Shown here: one piece after another, positions 7,629 to 13,983 of the stretch
Position numbering within the stretch: the first letter of the stretch is position 1
Layout: each line of letters starts with the position of its first letter
Origin: Sandaracinaceae bacterium
Lineage (GTDB): Bacteria > Myxococcota_A > Polyangia > Polyangiales > Sandaracinaceae
Reading direction: 5' to 3'
NCBI GenBank assembly: GCA_025056955.1
Contig: JANWYL010000060.1
Coordinates: 1 to 13,983 of the forward strand
DNA length: 13,983 nt
Notes under the pieces: generated by a model
What the model was told of the DNA's origin: nothing
Seen by the model: only the letters and a program-made list of their open reading frames with translations
Database searches by the model: none
Position numbers and translations under genes: made by a program

Positions 7629-8180
7629 AAGAGAGGGCAATAGGATATCATCAATGTCATCAAACGATGCGAGCGAAAGGGGATAGACTTCGGATGATCG
7701 CAAGCAGGCCAAAGCAGTGGGGAACCAGGTGCTTTTGTTGAGAGTTTATGATCTCTTGAGTCTTCCTAGGAAATTGGTCGAGCTCAAATGCGAAGGAAGT
7801 GGGGAGCAAAGGGAGAAAAGGTTCGCATCCTGGCTCGCCATCAACGTGACTTGCCTGGGGTTTTTCTCTCACTCCGGGGCTTTGGCCTATTTGAACTTGG
7901 CTTTTGAGTTTGAATTCGCTCTTGGCAAATCGGGGAGCGATTGATGGGTTCTCGAGATGCAATTGCTCGTTTTTGCGATCCAGCTACGGTGCAGCACACG
8001 TGGTCCTTGGTGATTGAACCATGGGTGAACCTATGGGTTGGTTGTGACATTTCTGTCCAAGGCCGGAGGCATAAGGGAATTGATGAGTGATGAGAGAGGA
8101 TGGTATAGGTGTTTCTCATGCTCCCCGGCTGGGTGATGTGCCTGCCAATTGAATTCAACAACCTAAGGTGACCAATTGAC

Positions 8181-8201
8181 TCAAGTGGCCATCCCACTTG
8201 A
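8181..8201. repeat. Perfect 8-bp hairpin in the intergenic region
   Basis: TCAAGTGG (8181-8188) and CCACTTGA (8194-8201) are exact reverse complements around a five-base loop. No T-run follows on either strand, so it is not a standard terminator. It might be an operator or part of an RNA structure upstream of the psd operon. Confidence 0.6.
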
Positions 8202-8464
8202 TGACAACCGCAAGCTCGCATGATTACCAAGGCATCATAAGGGCTTAGGACCTGCGATTTGGCAATGGCATGCATTCAGCTTTGAGGAGAAGCGTTGCAC
8301 TGAGTAGGTGTGTTCCACCATGGTCCACCAAGGAATGGTGTGCTATTGTCATGGTGAACAACCATCAAGGGGTTGATGTGGAGCTTGGGTGGTGGCGCTT
8401 GGGGTGCATGCTTCTTGAGCGGCATTCTTTGTTGGGATTCAAGGAGGGTAATCGGAACATTCAG

Positions 8465-8513
8465 GTGAAGCAACTGATGAATATGGCTGGATCGCAACGG
8501 GATCTTGCTTCAC
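8465..8513 (-). repeat. 9-bp inverted repeat spanning the stop codon of the FAD oxidase gene
   Basis: GTGAAGCAA (8465-8473) and TTGCTTCAC (8505-8513) are exact reverse complements, with an inner GATC/GATC pair (8490-8493, 8501-8504) that can add a small second stem. The structure includes the TGA stop (8510-8512). No T-run follows on the minus strand, so it may protect the mRNA 3' end or assist factor-dependent termination rather than act as an intrinsic terminator. Confidence 0.45.
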
Positions 8514-9652
8514 AGGAGGCTTGATGTGGCGATTTTCCGCACGTGCTCTCCAATGGCCAGACTTGCCGTAAGACCAGGGGATTCGATGCCGAGGAGGAGG
8601 ACAAGCCCTGGCGCTCCCCACTCGCTGGCTTCACGGATGAGAAAATCAGCTGCCCTTTCAGATGGGCCATGAAGCTTGGGGCGGATACCGCAAGACAAAG
8701 GACAAAGGTCAGAGGGGTGAAGGCCAGGAAAGAATGGCTCAAGCGCTTCAACGAAGCGTTTTTTGCGCTCTTCCGAAGGATCCAGCCCCCAGTCGATGGC
8801 CTCGAGCCACTCGCAGTCGGGGCCTGCGATGAGGAAGCCTTCGAGATCACGCGTCAGGTGGATGCCGAGGGATTCAGGGCCATTCTGAGAGAAAGCATGC
8901 GGCACAGGATAGAGGAGGCGAGTGATTGCCTTTCGAAAGCGGGCGTCAAGAGCCATCCATGTTCCTTTGGCATATCGATGCCGGAGGCCAAAAGCGTCCA
9001 CATTGATGCCAGCCAGTTGTGCAACCCTGTCTGCATGCACTCCAGCCGCATTGATCACGAGGGGAGCGCGGAGCTCAAAGCCCGCTGCCCTCGATTGAAT
9101 GGACCACATTTGACCTTGCCTTTCGAGGCTGTCGATGGGGACTCCGCAAAGCACCTCAACGCCCAAGCTCCAAGCCTCCCTCAGCAAGGAGCGGGCAAAC
9201 TCACGCGTGCGAACGATGCCAGTTTCTTCGACGAGGAGGGCTGCATGGCCTCGCGCGAGCGCTTCTTCTTTCTGAAGCTCCTTGCTGTTCAGCCAGTGCA
9301 CTGGGCCTGCTCCGTTGTCTTTGGCCCGATGGAAAAGCAGCTCGAGCACCTTCTCTTCGCTGGCGTCACAAGCAATGATGAGCTGACCGAGCTTGGCGTG
9401 AGGAATTGCGTGCTTTTTGGCTCTCTCATAGAGCAATTCTCTGCCTCTTACGCATAGGCGTTGCTTGAGGCTTCCCGTTGGATAGTAAATGCCTGAGTGG
9501 ATCACGCCGCTTGTGCGGCTCGACCCTTCAAGGGCGATGTCCTCATTTTTCTCAACCACCCCTACAAAATGGCCATGCCGTGCCAGTTCGACAGCACAAG
9601 ATAGCCCCACCACCCCAGCACCAATCACCACTACGTCAAATTCGCTTGCCAC
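8510..9652 (-). CDS. lhgO: FAD-dependent oxidoreductase, L-2-hydroxyglutarate oxidase-like
   Basis: A 380-residue DAO-superfamily flavoenzyme. The FAD dinucleotide site is GAGVVG at residues 11-16, followed by Glu34 at the end of the second strand as expected for ribose binding. SGVIHSGIYYPTGSLK (48 onward) is the hallmark of the L-2-hydroxyglutarate dehydrogenase/oxidase group. Near the C-terminus CGIRPKLHGP and GIESPGLTASLAIG are also group-typical and belong to the substrate and FAD sites. The likely reaction is oxidation of L-2-hydroxyglutarate to 2-oxoglutarate with electrons passed to quinone or oxygen, a metabolite-repair role. A related 2-hydroxy acid or amino acid substrate cannot be excluded. 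The start is GTG at 9652, immediately before the first beta strand; no ribosome site is visible and TACCTT lies six bases upstream. It is transcribed away from rpsT and is a lone gene. Confidence 0.85.
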   Translation of the reverse strand: MASEFDVVVIGAGVVGLSCAVELARHGHFVGVVEKNEDIALEGSSRTSGVIHSGIYYPTGSLKQRLCVRGRELLYERAKKHAIPHAKLGQLIIACDASEEKVLELLFHRAKDNGAGPVHWLNSKELQKEEALARGHAALLVEETGIVRTREFARSLLREAWSLGVEVLCGVPIDSLERQGQMWSIQSRAAGFELRAPLVINAAGVHADRVAQLAGINVDAFGLRHRYAKGTWMALDARFRKAITRLLYPVPHAFSQNGPESLGIHLTRDLEGFLIAGPDCEWLEAIDWGLDPSEERKKRFVEALEPFFPGLHPSDLCPLSCGIRPKLHGPSERAADFLIREASEWGAPGLVLLLGIESPGLTASLAIGEHVRKIATSSLL

Positions 9653-9709
9653 GACCCAAAGGTAGCAAGGAATGGCGGGAAATGAGACAAAACCAAATCC
9701 ACGGCTGCC

Positions 9710-9737
9710 TTGACAAAGCGAAAATTCAGGGTATGCC
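9710..9737 (+). promoter_or_regulatory. Predicted promoter of rpsT-murJ
   Basis: A perfect -35 TTGACA (9710-9715) is followed after 16 bases by TATGCC (9732-9737), which matches only three -10 positions. Transcription would start near 9744, leaving a leader of about 38 bases. The -35 contains the TTG that opens a longer frame into rpsT, which argues that this longer frame is not translated. Confidence 0.5.
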
Positions 9738-9781
9738 TCTCGCCTCGAGCAAATTGCATTTGTTTTGCGTGGGGTAAAGCC

Positions 9782-10093
9782 GTGCCGAATGTTCCCTCAG
9801 CTGAAAAGAGAGTTCGTCAAACAAAACGGCGCACTGCCCGCAATAAGCACATCCGCTCAACTGCGCGGGGTGCGATTAAGAAGGTACGGGCTGCAATTGC
9901 GGCAGGGGACCTTGCGCTCGCCCGCCAGGCTTTGGTGGTTGCGATGCGGCGGATCGATAAAGCCGTGTCGAAGGGGGTTTTCCATCGCAAGACGGGTTCT
10001 CGGTACATCTCCAGGCTTTCTGCTCAGGTGCATGCGTTGGCCAAGCGGCTAGAAGCCTCATCAACAAACCAAGCTGCACAAGCTACAAGTTGA
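9782..10093 (+). CDS. rpsT: 30S ribosomal protein S20
   Basis: Small basic primary rRNA-binding protein of the 30S subunit, 103 residues. The N-terminus MPNVPSAEKRVRQTKRRTARNK corresponds closely to the conserved MANIKSAEKRVRQ block, and GVFHRKTGSRYISRLS near residue 66 is the other conserved block, with the family pattern of helices rich in Arg, Lys and Ala. The start is a GTG at 9782; extending to 9710 would add a non-homologous segment and run through the promoter. GGGG lies about seven bases upstream and may serve as a weak ribosome site. The C-terminal Ser/Thr/Gln/Ala tail (about 12 residues) is longer than in E. coli. The gene is 18 bases ahead of murJ, a neighbour pair also found in other proteobacteria. 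Confidence 0.95.
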   Translation: MPNVPSAEKRVRQTKRRTARNKHIRSTARGAIKKVRAAIAAGDLALARQALVVAMRRIDKAVSKGVFHRKTGSRYISRLSAQVHALAKRLEASSTNQAAQATS

Positions 10094-10111
10094 ATTTGAG
10101 TTTGGGCTTGG

Positions 10112-11719
10112 ATGTCATTGAAAGGGCAAGCTTCCTCCGCGATCTGGAGGAAGGGCTTTGCCTCGGCAGGCGGAACTTTTGTATCAAGGCTTTTAGGCTT
10201 TGCGCGGGATTTGGTCCTCGCTGCGCTTTTCCCGGTAGAGGCAACAGACCTTTTTTTTAATGCTTTCACAATTCCCAATGCCCTGCGAGGCCTCCTTGCT
10301 GAAGGAGCAACAAGCGCGGCCTTTGTTCCGGTTTACTCGGAGATTCGCGAGCGCCAAGGAAAAAAAGCAGCGATTGAGTTTGCAAAAAGCTTTAGGGGCT
10401 TCATGTGCCTTGTCCTGGTTTTGGTTTCTTTGGTTGGAGTGCTTGTTGCCCCTTTGATTGCTTGGGCCTATGGCGCTGGATTTGCGGCTTCGCCTGAGCG
10501 TTTTGTGTGTTTTACTTCTTTGATCCGCTTGCTTTTTCCTTACATTTTGCTCATGGGGCTTGCTGCCCTCGATGCTGGTTTGCTCAACGCAGAGGGGAGC
10601 TTTTTCCTGCCTGCCCTTGCTCCGCTTTGGCTTAATGTGGGGCTGATTAGCGCTGCTTTGTTAAGCCAGATCTTCGCTAAAGACGCAGGCCTTTTTTTGC
10701 TTGCTGGAGGAGCCCTTCTTGGAGGTTTGCTCCACCTTGTCTTTCAGTGTTTTTTTTTGCGTTTTCGAAGTTTGCCTTTCGGGATGCGATTTTGGCCTTG
10801 GCAAAAAGAGGTGTTTTCCGCTTTTGCTTTGTTGCTGCCATTGGTTGGGGGGCTTGGCATTTACCAGCTCAACGTGATGAGCTCGCGGCTTTTGGCGTCT
10901 TTTCTATCAAGCGGGGCATTGAGCTACTTCTACTATGCCCAACGCTTGGTTGAAATCCCGCAAGGGATGTTTGGCGTGGCTTTCGCCACAGCTTCTCTTG
11001 CATCTTTTTCGGAATTGCGTGCCCGCGAGGACAAAGAGGCCCTCCGTCGCTCTTTGGATGATGCGCTTTCTGCTGTGACATTCATTGCGCTGCCATGTAC
11101 CGCGCTCTATGTGGCAATGGCTTTCCCCCTCATTCGCTTGCTTTTTGTCCGCGGTGCATTTGAAGTGGCTTCGGCATGGGAAACGAGCCGTTCTTTGCTT
11201 TGGCAATCCCTTGGAATTTGGGCCACGGCTGCTTTGCGGGTGCTCGTACCAGTTTTCCATGCGCATCGGGAGACACGCTGGCCCTTGTTGGGAAGTGCAG
11301 CCAATTTTTTGGTGTTTCTGAGCGCGGGCTTTGCGCTGTCTCGGCAACTTGGGCACGTGGGCTTGGCGATGGCGCTAAGCCTTGCTGCTTTTGCGCAGCT
11401 AGGGGTCCTTTTGCTTTTGCTGAAAAGGCTTGAGCTATTGCCATCTCGTGCATTTTGGCGGCGGGCCATGCTCATGGGAATTGCTGCAAGTGGGGGGGGA
11501 TGGACGAGCCACCTGGTGCTTAAGGCCTTTGACCTTTGGCAAATGAGGGAGGCTTGCAGGTGGCCCATTTTTGGTGTTGCTGCTTTCTTGGGCCTTGGGG
11601 TTTTCGTGGGCTTGAGTTGGGCTTTTCAATTGCCTGAACCGAGGTTTTTGCTAGAACACTTGGGTCGCCTCTTGGGGCTGAATAAAGGAGGTAGGGGGGC
11701 AAAGCCAGAGCGGGTATAA
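10112..11719 (+). CDS. murJ: Lipid II flippase MurJ (MviN family)
   Basis: Integral membrane MOP-superfamily transporter that flips lipid II across the cytoplasmic membrane for peptidoglycan synthesis. The 535 residues are hydrophobic throughout, compatible with the usual 14 membrane helices. The N-terminal signature SRLLGFARD and FFNAFTIPNALRGLLAEGA is unmistakable. Arg26, Arg32, Asp46 and Arg59 correspond in spacing to functionally important E. coli MurJ residues Arg18, Arg24, Asp39 and Arg52. The C-terminus is a short basic cytosolic tail. The ATG at 10112 is the first in frame after rpsT; no Shine-Dalgarno is seen, so coupling to rpsT translation is plausible. The gene is T-rich and contains homopolymer runs of 8, 7 and 9 T (10251-10258, 10692-10698, 10750-10758) reading as Phe/Leu codons. 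Its stop codon overlaps the -10 box of the next gene. Confidence 0.96.
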   Translation: MSLKGQASSAIWRKGFASAGGTFVSRLLGFARDLVLAALFPVEATDLFFNAFTIPNALRGLLAEGATSAAFVPVYSEIRERQGKKAAIEFAKSFRGFMCLVLVLVSLVGVLVAPLIAWAYGAGFAASPERFVCFTSLIRLLFPYILLMGLAALDAGLLNAEGSFFLPALAPLWLNVGLISAALLSQIFAKDAGLFLLAGGALLGGLLHLVFQCFFLRFRSLPFGMRFWPWQKEVFSAFALLLPLVGGLGIYQLNVMSSRLLASFLSSGALSYFYYAQRLVEIPQGMFGVAFATASLASFSELRAREDKEALRRSLDDALSAVTFIALPCTALYVAMAFPLIRLLFVRGAFEVASAWETSRSLLWQSLGIWATAALRVLVPVFHAHRETRWPLLGSAANFLVFLSAGFALSRQLGHVGLAMALSLAAFAQLGVLLLLLKRLELLPSRAFWRRAMLMGIAASGGGWTSHLVLKAFDLWQMREACRWPIFGVAAFLGLGVFVGLSWAFQLPEPRFLLEHLGRLLGLNKGGRGAKPERV

Positions 11720-11720
11720 T
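11715..11720 (+). promoter_or_regulatory. Consensus -10 box for a leaderless lipoprotein mRNA
   Basis: A perfect TATAAT (11715-11720) covers the murJ stop codon and ends six bases before the ATG at 11727. No recognisable -35 lies 16-18 bases upstream (the region is a G-run). If used, transcription would begin at about the start codon. There is no Shine-Dalgarno sequence in the available space other than the AGGAGG-like stretch at 11687-11692, which is too far away. Confidence 0.5.
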
Positions 11721-11726
11721 CGGTTC

Positions 11727-13724
11727 ATGATGCACCGTATGCTCGAGGAGTGGGTGAGGTGGTTTCAAGTGCTGTTGATTGGTTGTTGGTTGGTCGGATG
11801 CGATTGCGGGGGGCCTACGAGGCCAGGGGGACCGAGTTGTGGCTCAGCATCGGATTGTGGAAATGGGTTGGTTTGCGTAGAGGGTCGTTGCATCCCACCT
11901 ACACCTGGTATTGATGGAGGTGCAAGGTGTGACGGGGTTTGGATCGGCGTTGAGCAATGCGATGGCCTCGACAACGATTGCGATGGGCACATTGATGAGG
12001 GTTTTGAGGCTTGCCTTGGCCGATGTGCACCCGGTTGCACCATCATCCGAGGCGCACCGCAACCAGGCGGGTGGATGCCCAATGATGAAAACAGTGAGGG
12101 TGTGATTGTTGATCCAGAGGGAGCGTTGACTCTGGGGCGTGGAAACACCCTCTCGGCTGCAGTTTGGATTGCAAATACAGGGGAGGGAACTGTTTCGAAA
12201 TTGGATCTGCGAACGGGGCGAGAGGTTGCTCGCTACCCATCGGTCGGGCGCAATGCTCCACCTGGAAGCCGTCCATGGAATGAAGCGTGTACTTGGGGTG
12301 ATTCTCCAAATCCACCTTTCGGCAATTGCCCCTCTCGCACCGCTGTGGATCAAAATTTTGATGCTTACGTCGCCAATCGGGCCTTTGGAAGCCAGGGATC
12401 GGTCACCAAATATGCGGCCAACCAAAGCGATTGCATCGATCGCAATGGAAACGGGGTTCTTGAGACCAGCCGTGATTTGAATGGCGATGGACGCATCGAT
12501 CTCAGGTCAGCCGAGTTTGTTGGCCCGGAAGACGAGTGCATCTTGTGGACCACTGGTGTGAGCAACCCTGACGGAAGTTTAACACCCAACGAGGTTCCGC
12601 GGGCACTTGCAGTTGGTCTTGCTCCCCCTGACCATCCTGTGGGCAATGTGTGGGTGGGACACTTTAATACCAGAGAGATGTGCGAACTCTCCTCAAGGGA
12701 TGGCCGGACAATTCGGTGCATTTCAACTGGCAACGCCAACCCATATGGTGCTGCAGCGGATCAGATGGGCCGGATTTGGGTTGTAAGCAGGGAGGATGGA
12801 GGAAGTGGTGAATGGTTGCTCACCTTCATTGACCCATTGAGAGGAAGCCATCACCGAGTTTCGCAACCGCCGGATTTTACCATGCCAGATTTGCCACGAC
12901 CCTGCAGAAGCAGCGATGGCACCATGCATGGCTATGGAATCACCATCGATCGAGGTGGTAGGGTGTATGTTTCGATGTCTGATTGTGGGCCTGCGGTATA
13001 TCGCTATGACCCATCGAGTGATCGCTGGTCTCCTGCGAGAATTCCAGGGAATGGCATTGCCAGGGGGGTTGCTGCCGATGATACCCACCTTTGGGTTACC
13101 TTGAGTCACCATCGCGTTGGTGATTGGGGGAGCGGGTGCACCCGTCGTTTGGTTCAGCTCAGGTTGAGTGATCTTACTTTGGTCAACGATTGGTCGATTC
13201 CAACTGGTGAGTGTCCAATTGGAGTGGGTGTTGGTTTTGACGGCTCGATTTGGACCGTCGCACGGATGGCCAATCTCGCTGCACGTTTGAATCCAAGAAC
13301 TGGTACTTGGATTGAGCACCCAGTGGGTGTTGCTCCTTACACCTACAGTGATTTCATCGGGTATGGCCTCAATGCTTTTGCACAACCGCGTGGGCACTAT
13401 CGTTTTATAAGCGATGGTTGTGCTGGTGCAATGATGGTGAGGTGGGTTGGTGCTGCATTGCGTGCCGAAATTCCGCTTGGCACAACCATCGAGGTGTTTG
13501 CAAGAACAGCGAACGACCGAGAGGCGCTTCGCAGGGGTGCGTGGATAGGGCCCTTTATCGTTTCTCCGAGCCGACCACAAGTCGACTTTACGCGGCCACC
13601 TGGGCCTCTTCCTGATGGACGTTTCATTGAAATTGAGGTGCGCCTCCGAACGGAGGACCGTCGGGTGGTGCCAAGGCTTTTCCACATTGATCTTGCTTAC
13701 TTTTGTGAGGTTGGGCTGGGCTAG
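11727..13724 (+). CDS. Cys-rich lipoprotein with MopE motif and Vgb/YncE-like beta-propeller
   Basis: A 665-residue exported lipoprotein. Residues 1-24 form a signal peptide; the lipobox LVGC puts the lipidated Cys at 25, followed by Asp26, an inner-membrane retention residue in the E. coli Lol rule (it may not hold here). Then come a Cys-rich segment with C38, C44, C50 and C55 (SCGSASDCGNGLVCVEGRC) and CDGLDNDCDGHIDEG at 78-92, the MopE-type putative metal-binding motif. Residues from about 140 to 530 carry repeated blades such as AAVWIANTGEGTVSKLDLRTG, GRIWVV, GRVYVS, HLWVTL and GSIWTVARMANLAARLNP, a Vgb/NHL-like propeller. An insertion at 238-258 contains two Asp/Asn-Gly loops (DRNGNG and DLNGDGRID) resembling EF-hand calcium sites. 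The last 120 residues are of unknown fold. Start at 11727 or 11730; the upstream -10 box favours 11727. Probable surface or periplasmic binding protein; function unknown. Confidence 0.88.
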   Translation: MMHRMLEEWVRWFQVLLIGCWLVGCDCGGPTRPGGPSCGSASDCGNGLVCVEGRCIPPTPGIDGGARCDGVWIGVEQCDGLDNDCDGHIDEGFEACLGRCAPGCTIIRGAPQPGGWMPNDENSEGVIVDPEGALTLGRGNTLSAAVWIANTGEGTVSKLDLRTGREVARYPSVGRNAPPGSRPWNEACTWGDSPNPPFGNCPSRTAVDQNFDAYVANRAFGSQGSVTKYAANQSDCIDRNGNGVLETSRDLNGDGRIDLRSAEFVGPEDECILWTTGVSNPDGSLTPNEVPRALAVGLAPPDHPVGNVWVGHFNTREMCELSSRDGRTIRCISTGNANPYGAAADQMGRIWVVSREDGGSGEWLLTFIDPLRGSHHRVSQPPDFTMPDLPRPCRSSDGTMHGYGITIDRGGRVYVSMSDCGPAVYRYDPSSDRWSPARIPGNGIARGVAADDTHLWVTLSHHRVGDWGSGCTRRLVQLRLSDLTLVNDWSIPTGECPIGVGVGFDGSIWTVARMANLAARLNPRTGTWIEHPVGVAPYTYSDFIGYGLNAFAQPRGHYRFISDGCAGAMMVRWVGAALRAEIPLGTTIEVFARTANDREALRRGAWIGPFIVSPSRPQVDFTRPPGPLPDGRFIEIEVRLRTEDRRVVPRLFHIDLAYFCEVGLG

Positions 13725-13738
13725 TGTGAGGAGGGAGG

Positions 13739-13767
13739 TTGGCGATTGAGAGAGCCCAATTTACATT
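13739..13767 (+). promoter_or_regulatory. Predicted leaderless promoter of the second lipoprotein gene
   Basis: TTGGCG (13739-13744) and TACATT (13762-13767) are 17 bases apart, each with four of six consensus matches. The -10 ends six bases before the ATG at 13774, the same geometry as at the preceding lipoprotein gene. It lies in the 49-base gap after that gene's stop; no terminator hairpin is visible in the gap. Confidence 0.45.
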
Positions 13768-13773
13768 AAAGGC

Positions 13774-13983
13774 ATGCTTCCTACTGTGAAGCGGAGAAGT
13801 TTCGCCTTTGCTATAGCACTTGGCTTTTCCCTCGTGCTCCCGGGTTGTGATTGTGGTGGGGAGCTCAAACCCAGTGGCTGCCGTTCTTCCTCGGATTGCC
13901 AAGGCGGTCAAGTCTGCATTGATGGTCGGTGCATGAATCCTCCGCCTGGTTCCGATGCGGGGCCAAGGCCTGACATTTACGTT
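13774..13983 (+). CDS. Second Cys-rich lipoprotein, cut by window end
   Basis: The first 70 codons of a gene that remains open to the last base. The product begins MLPTVKRRSF, a basic n-region, then a hydrophobic core and the lipobox VLPGC, with the lipidated Cys at 25 and Asp at 26. The following CDCGGELKPSGC and SDCQGGQVCIDGRC segments match the preceding lipoprotein in order and spacing (GCDCGG, then SDC, VC, GRC and a Pro-rich linker). The two are therefore probably tandem paralogues, or at least share the same N-terminal module. The rest of the protein, including any propeller, is outside the window. The ATG at 13774 is supported by the signal peptide and by the promoter-like sequence abutting it. 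Confidence 0.85.
   Translation, partial: MLPTVKRRSFAFAIALGFSLVLPGCDCGGELKPSGCRSSSDCQGGQVCIDGRCMNPPPGSDAGPRPDIYV

Larger units (their letters stand above)
7562..8509. other. Long stretch without a convincing gene
   Basis: Roughly 850-950 bases between two minus-strand genes. Short open frames exist on both strands (for example 7717-7944 plus, 7841-8275 minus, 8270-8524 plus) but their translations are rich in Cys, His, Pro, Ser and Trp, overlap one another and match nothing I know. The region holds an 11-bp triplicated repeat, a perfect 8-bp hairpin, an inverted repeat at its right edge and an ACCATGGT palindrome (8317-8324). The promoter for the psd operon must lie here; I see no confident -35/-10 pair, though TACATT (minus, 7592-7597) could be a -10. 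No tRNA, tmRNA, RNase P or SRP RNA signature was found. Confidence 0.6.

Noticed and set aside
7562..7663. Longer N-terminus (starts at 7651-7663) for the orphan membrane protein
   Set aside because: It would translate the 11-bp repeats into a repetitive hydrophobic stretch; the ATG at 7561 gives a normal protein start. Not fully excluded.
7821..7840. tRNA T-arm-like GGTTCGCATCC
   Set aside because: The flanking bases do not form a T stem and no acceptor, D or anticodon arms can be placed around it.
7717..7944. 75-codon plus-strand open frame
   Set aside because: Short, no ribosome site, unfamiliar composition and opposed to another equally plausible frame; no basis for calling it a gene.
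7841..8275. 144-codon minus-strand open frame in the gene-free interval
   Set aside because: Translation is rich in Cys, His, Arg, Ser and Pro, has no hydrophobic-core pattern, overlaps frames on the other strand and has no start signal or recognisable family.
8270..8524. 84-codon plus-strand open frame
   Set aside because: Runs into the 3' end of the FAD oxidase on the other strand, has no promoter or ribosome site, and is matched by an open frame on the opposite strand.
8543..9457. 304-codon plus-strand frame opposite the FAD oxidase
   Set aside because: Fully antisense to a gene with strong family motifs; the translation resembles no protein family.
9710..9781. Longer N-terminus for ribosomal protein S20 from TTG at 9710
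   Set aside because: The extra 24 residues are not S20-like and the TTG is part of a perfect -35 box; the GTG at 9782 gives the family N-terminus.
12723..13685. 320-codon minus-strand frame opposite the lipoprotein
   Set aside because: Antisense to a lipoprotein with clear signal peptide and propeller repeats; translation is Thr/Pro/His/Trp-rich and shadow-like.

Overview
The window looks like chromosome from a deltaproteobacterial-type Gram-negative, most likely Myxococcota or a close relative with moderate GC (clearly not the 65-70% of classical myxobacteria). The argument rests on protein style: tandem Cys-rich lipoproteins that begin Gly-Cys-Asp-Cys-Gly-Gly, carry a MopE-type CDGxDNDCDG motif and a Vgb/YncE-like propeller, and a methyltransferase preceded by more than 400 residues of Pro/Ser/Glu-rich disordered sequence. 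Species assignment is inference. No phage, transposon, CRISPR, tRNA or rRNA was recognised.

Left block (40-7561, all minus strand). Reading from right to left it holds: an orphan membrane protein (6305-7561), phosphatidylserine decarboxylase psd (5405-6277), a disordered-tail SAM methyltransferase (3390-5408, ATGA overlap with psd), an alpha/beta hydrolase of the YbfF/ABHD11 type (2505-3326), a pyridine-nucleotide-disulfide-oxidoreductase-fold flavoprotein that has lost its redox cysteines (1093-2481), and an endonuclease VIII-type DNA glycosylase (40-984). The first five are close enough to be one operon. The glycosylase seems to have its own promoter, and a weak terminator precedes it.

Middle. 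About 850-950 bases (7562-8509) have no convincing gene. They hold an 11-bp triplicated repeat just upstream of the orphan gene and a perfect 8-bp hairpin. A 9-bp inverted repeat lies across the stop of the next gene, an L-2-hydroxyglutarate-oxidase-like FAD enzyme (8510-9652, minus).

Right block (9782-13983, all plus). It is divergent from the FAD enzyme across a 129-bp promoter region. It carries rpsT (ribosomal protein S20) and murJ (lipid II flippase), a known neighbour pair, followed by two tandem, homologous-looking lipoprotein genes, the second cut by the window end. 

The most interesting signals are regulatory and enzymological. At three genes a -10-like hexamer lies exactly six bases before the ATG, which predicts leaderless mRNAs. 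The Lpd-like flavoprotein lacks both active-site cysteines and the C-terminal His/Glu pair. The Psd has Glu in place of the self-processing Asp. No multi-gene system that I could confidently call new was found.
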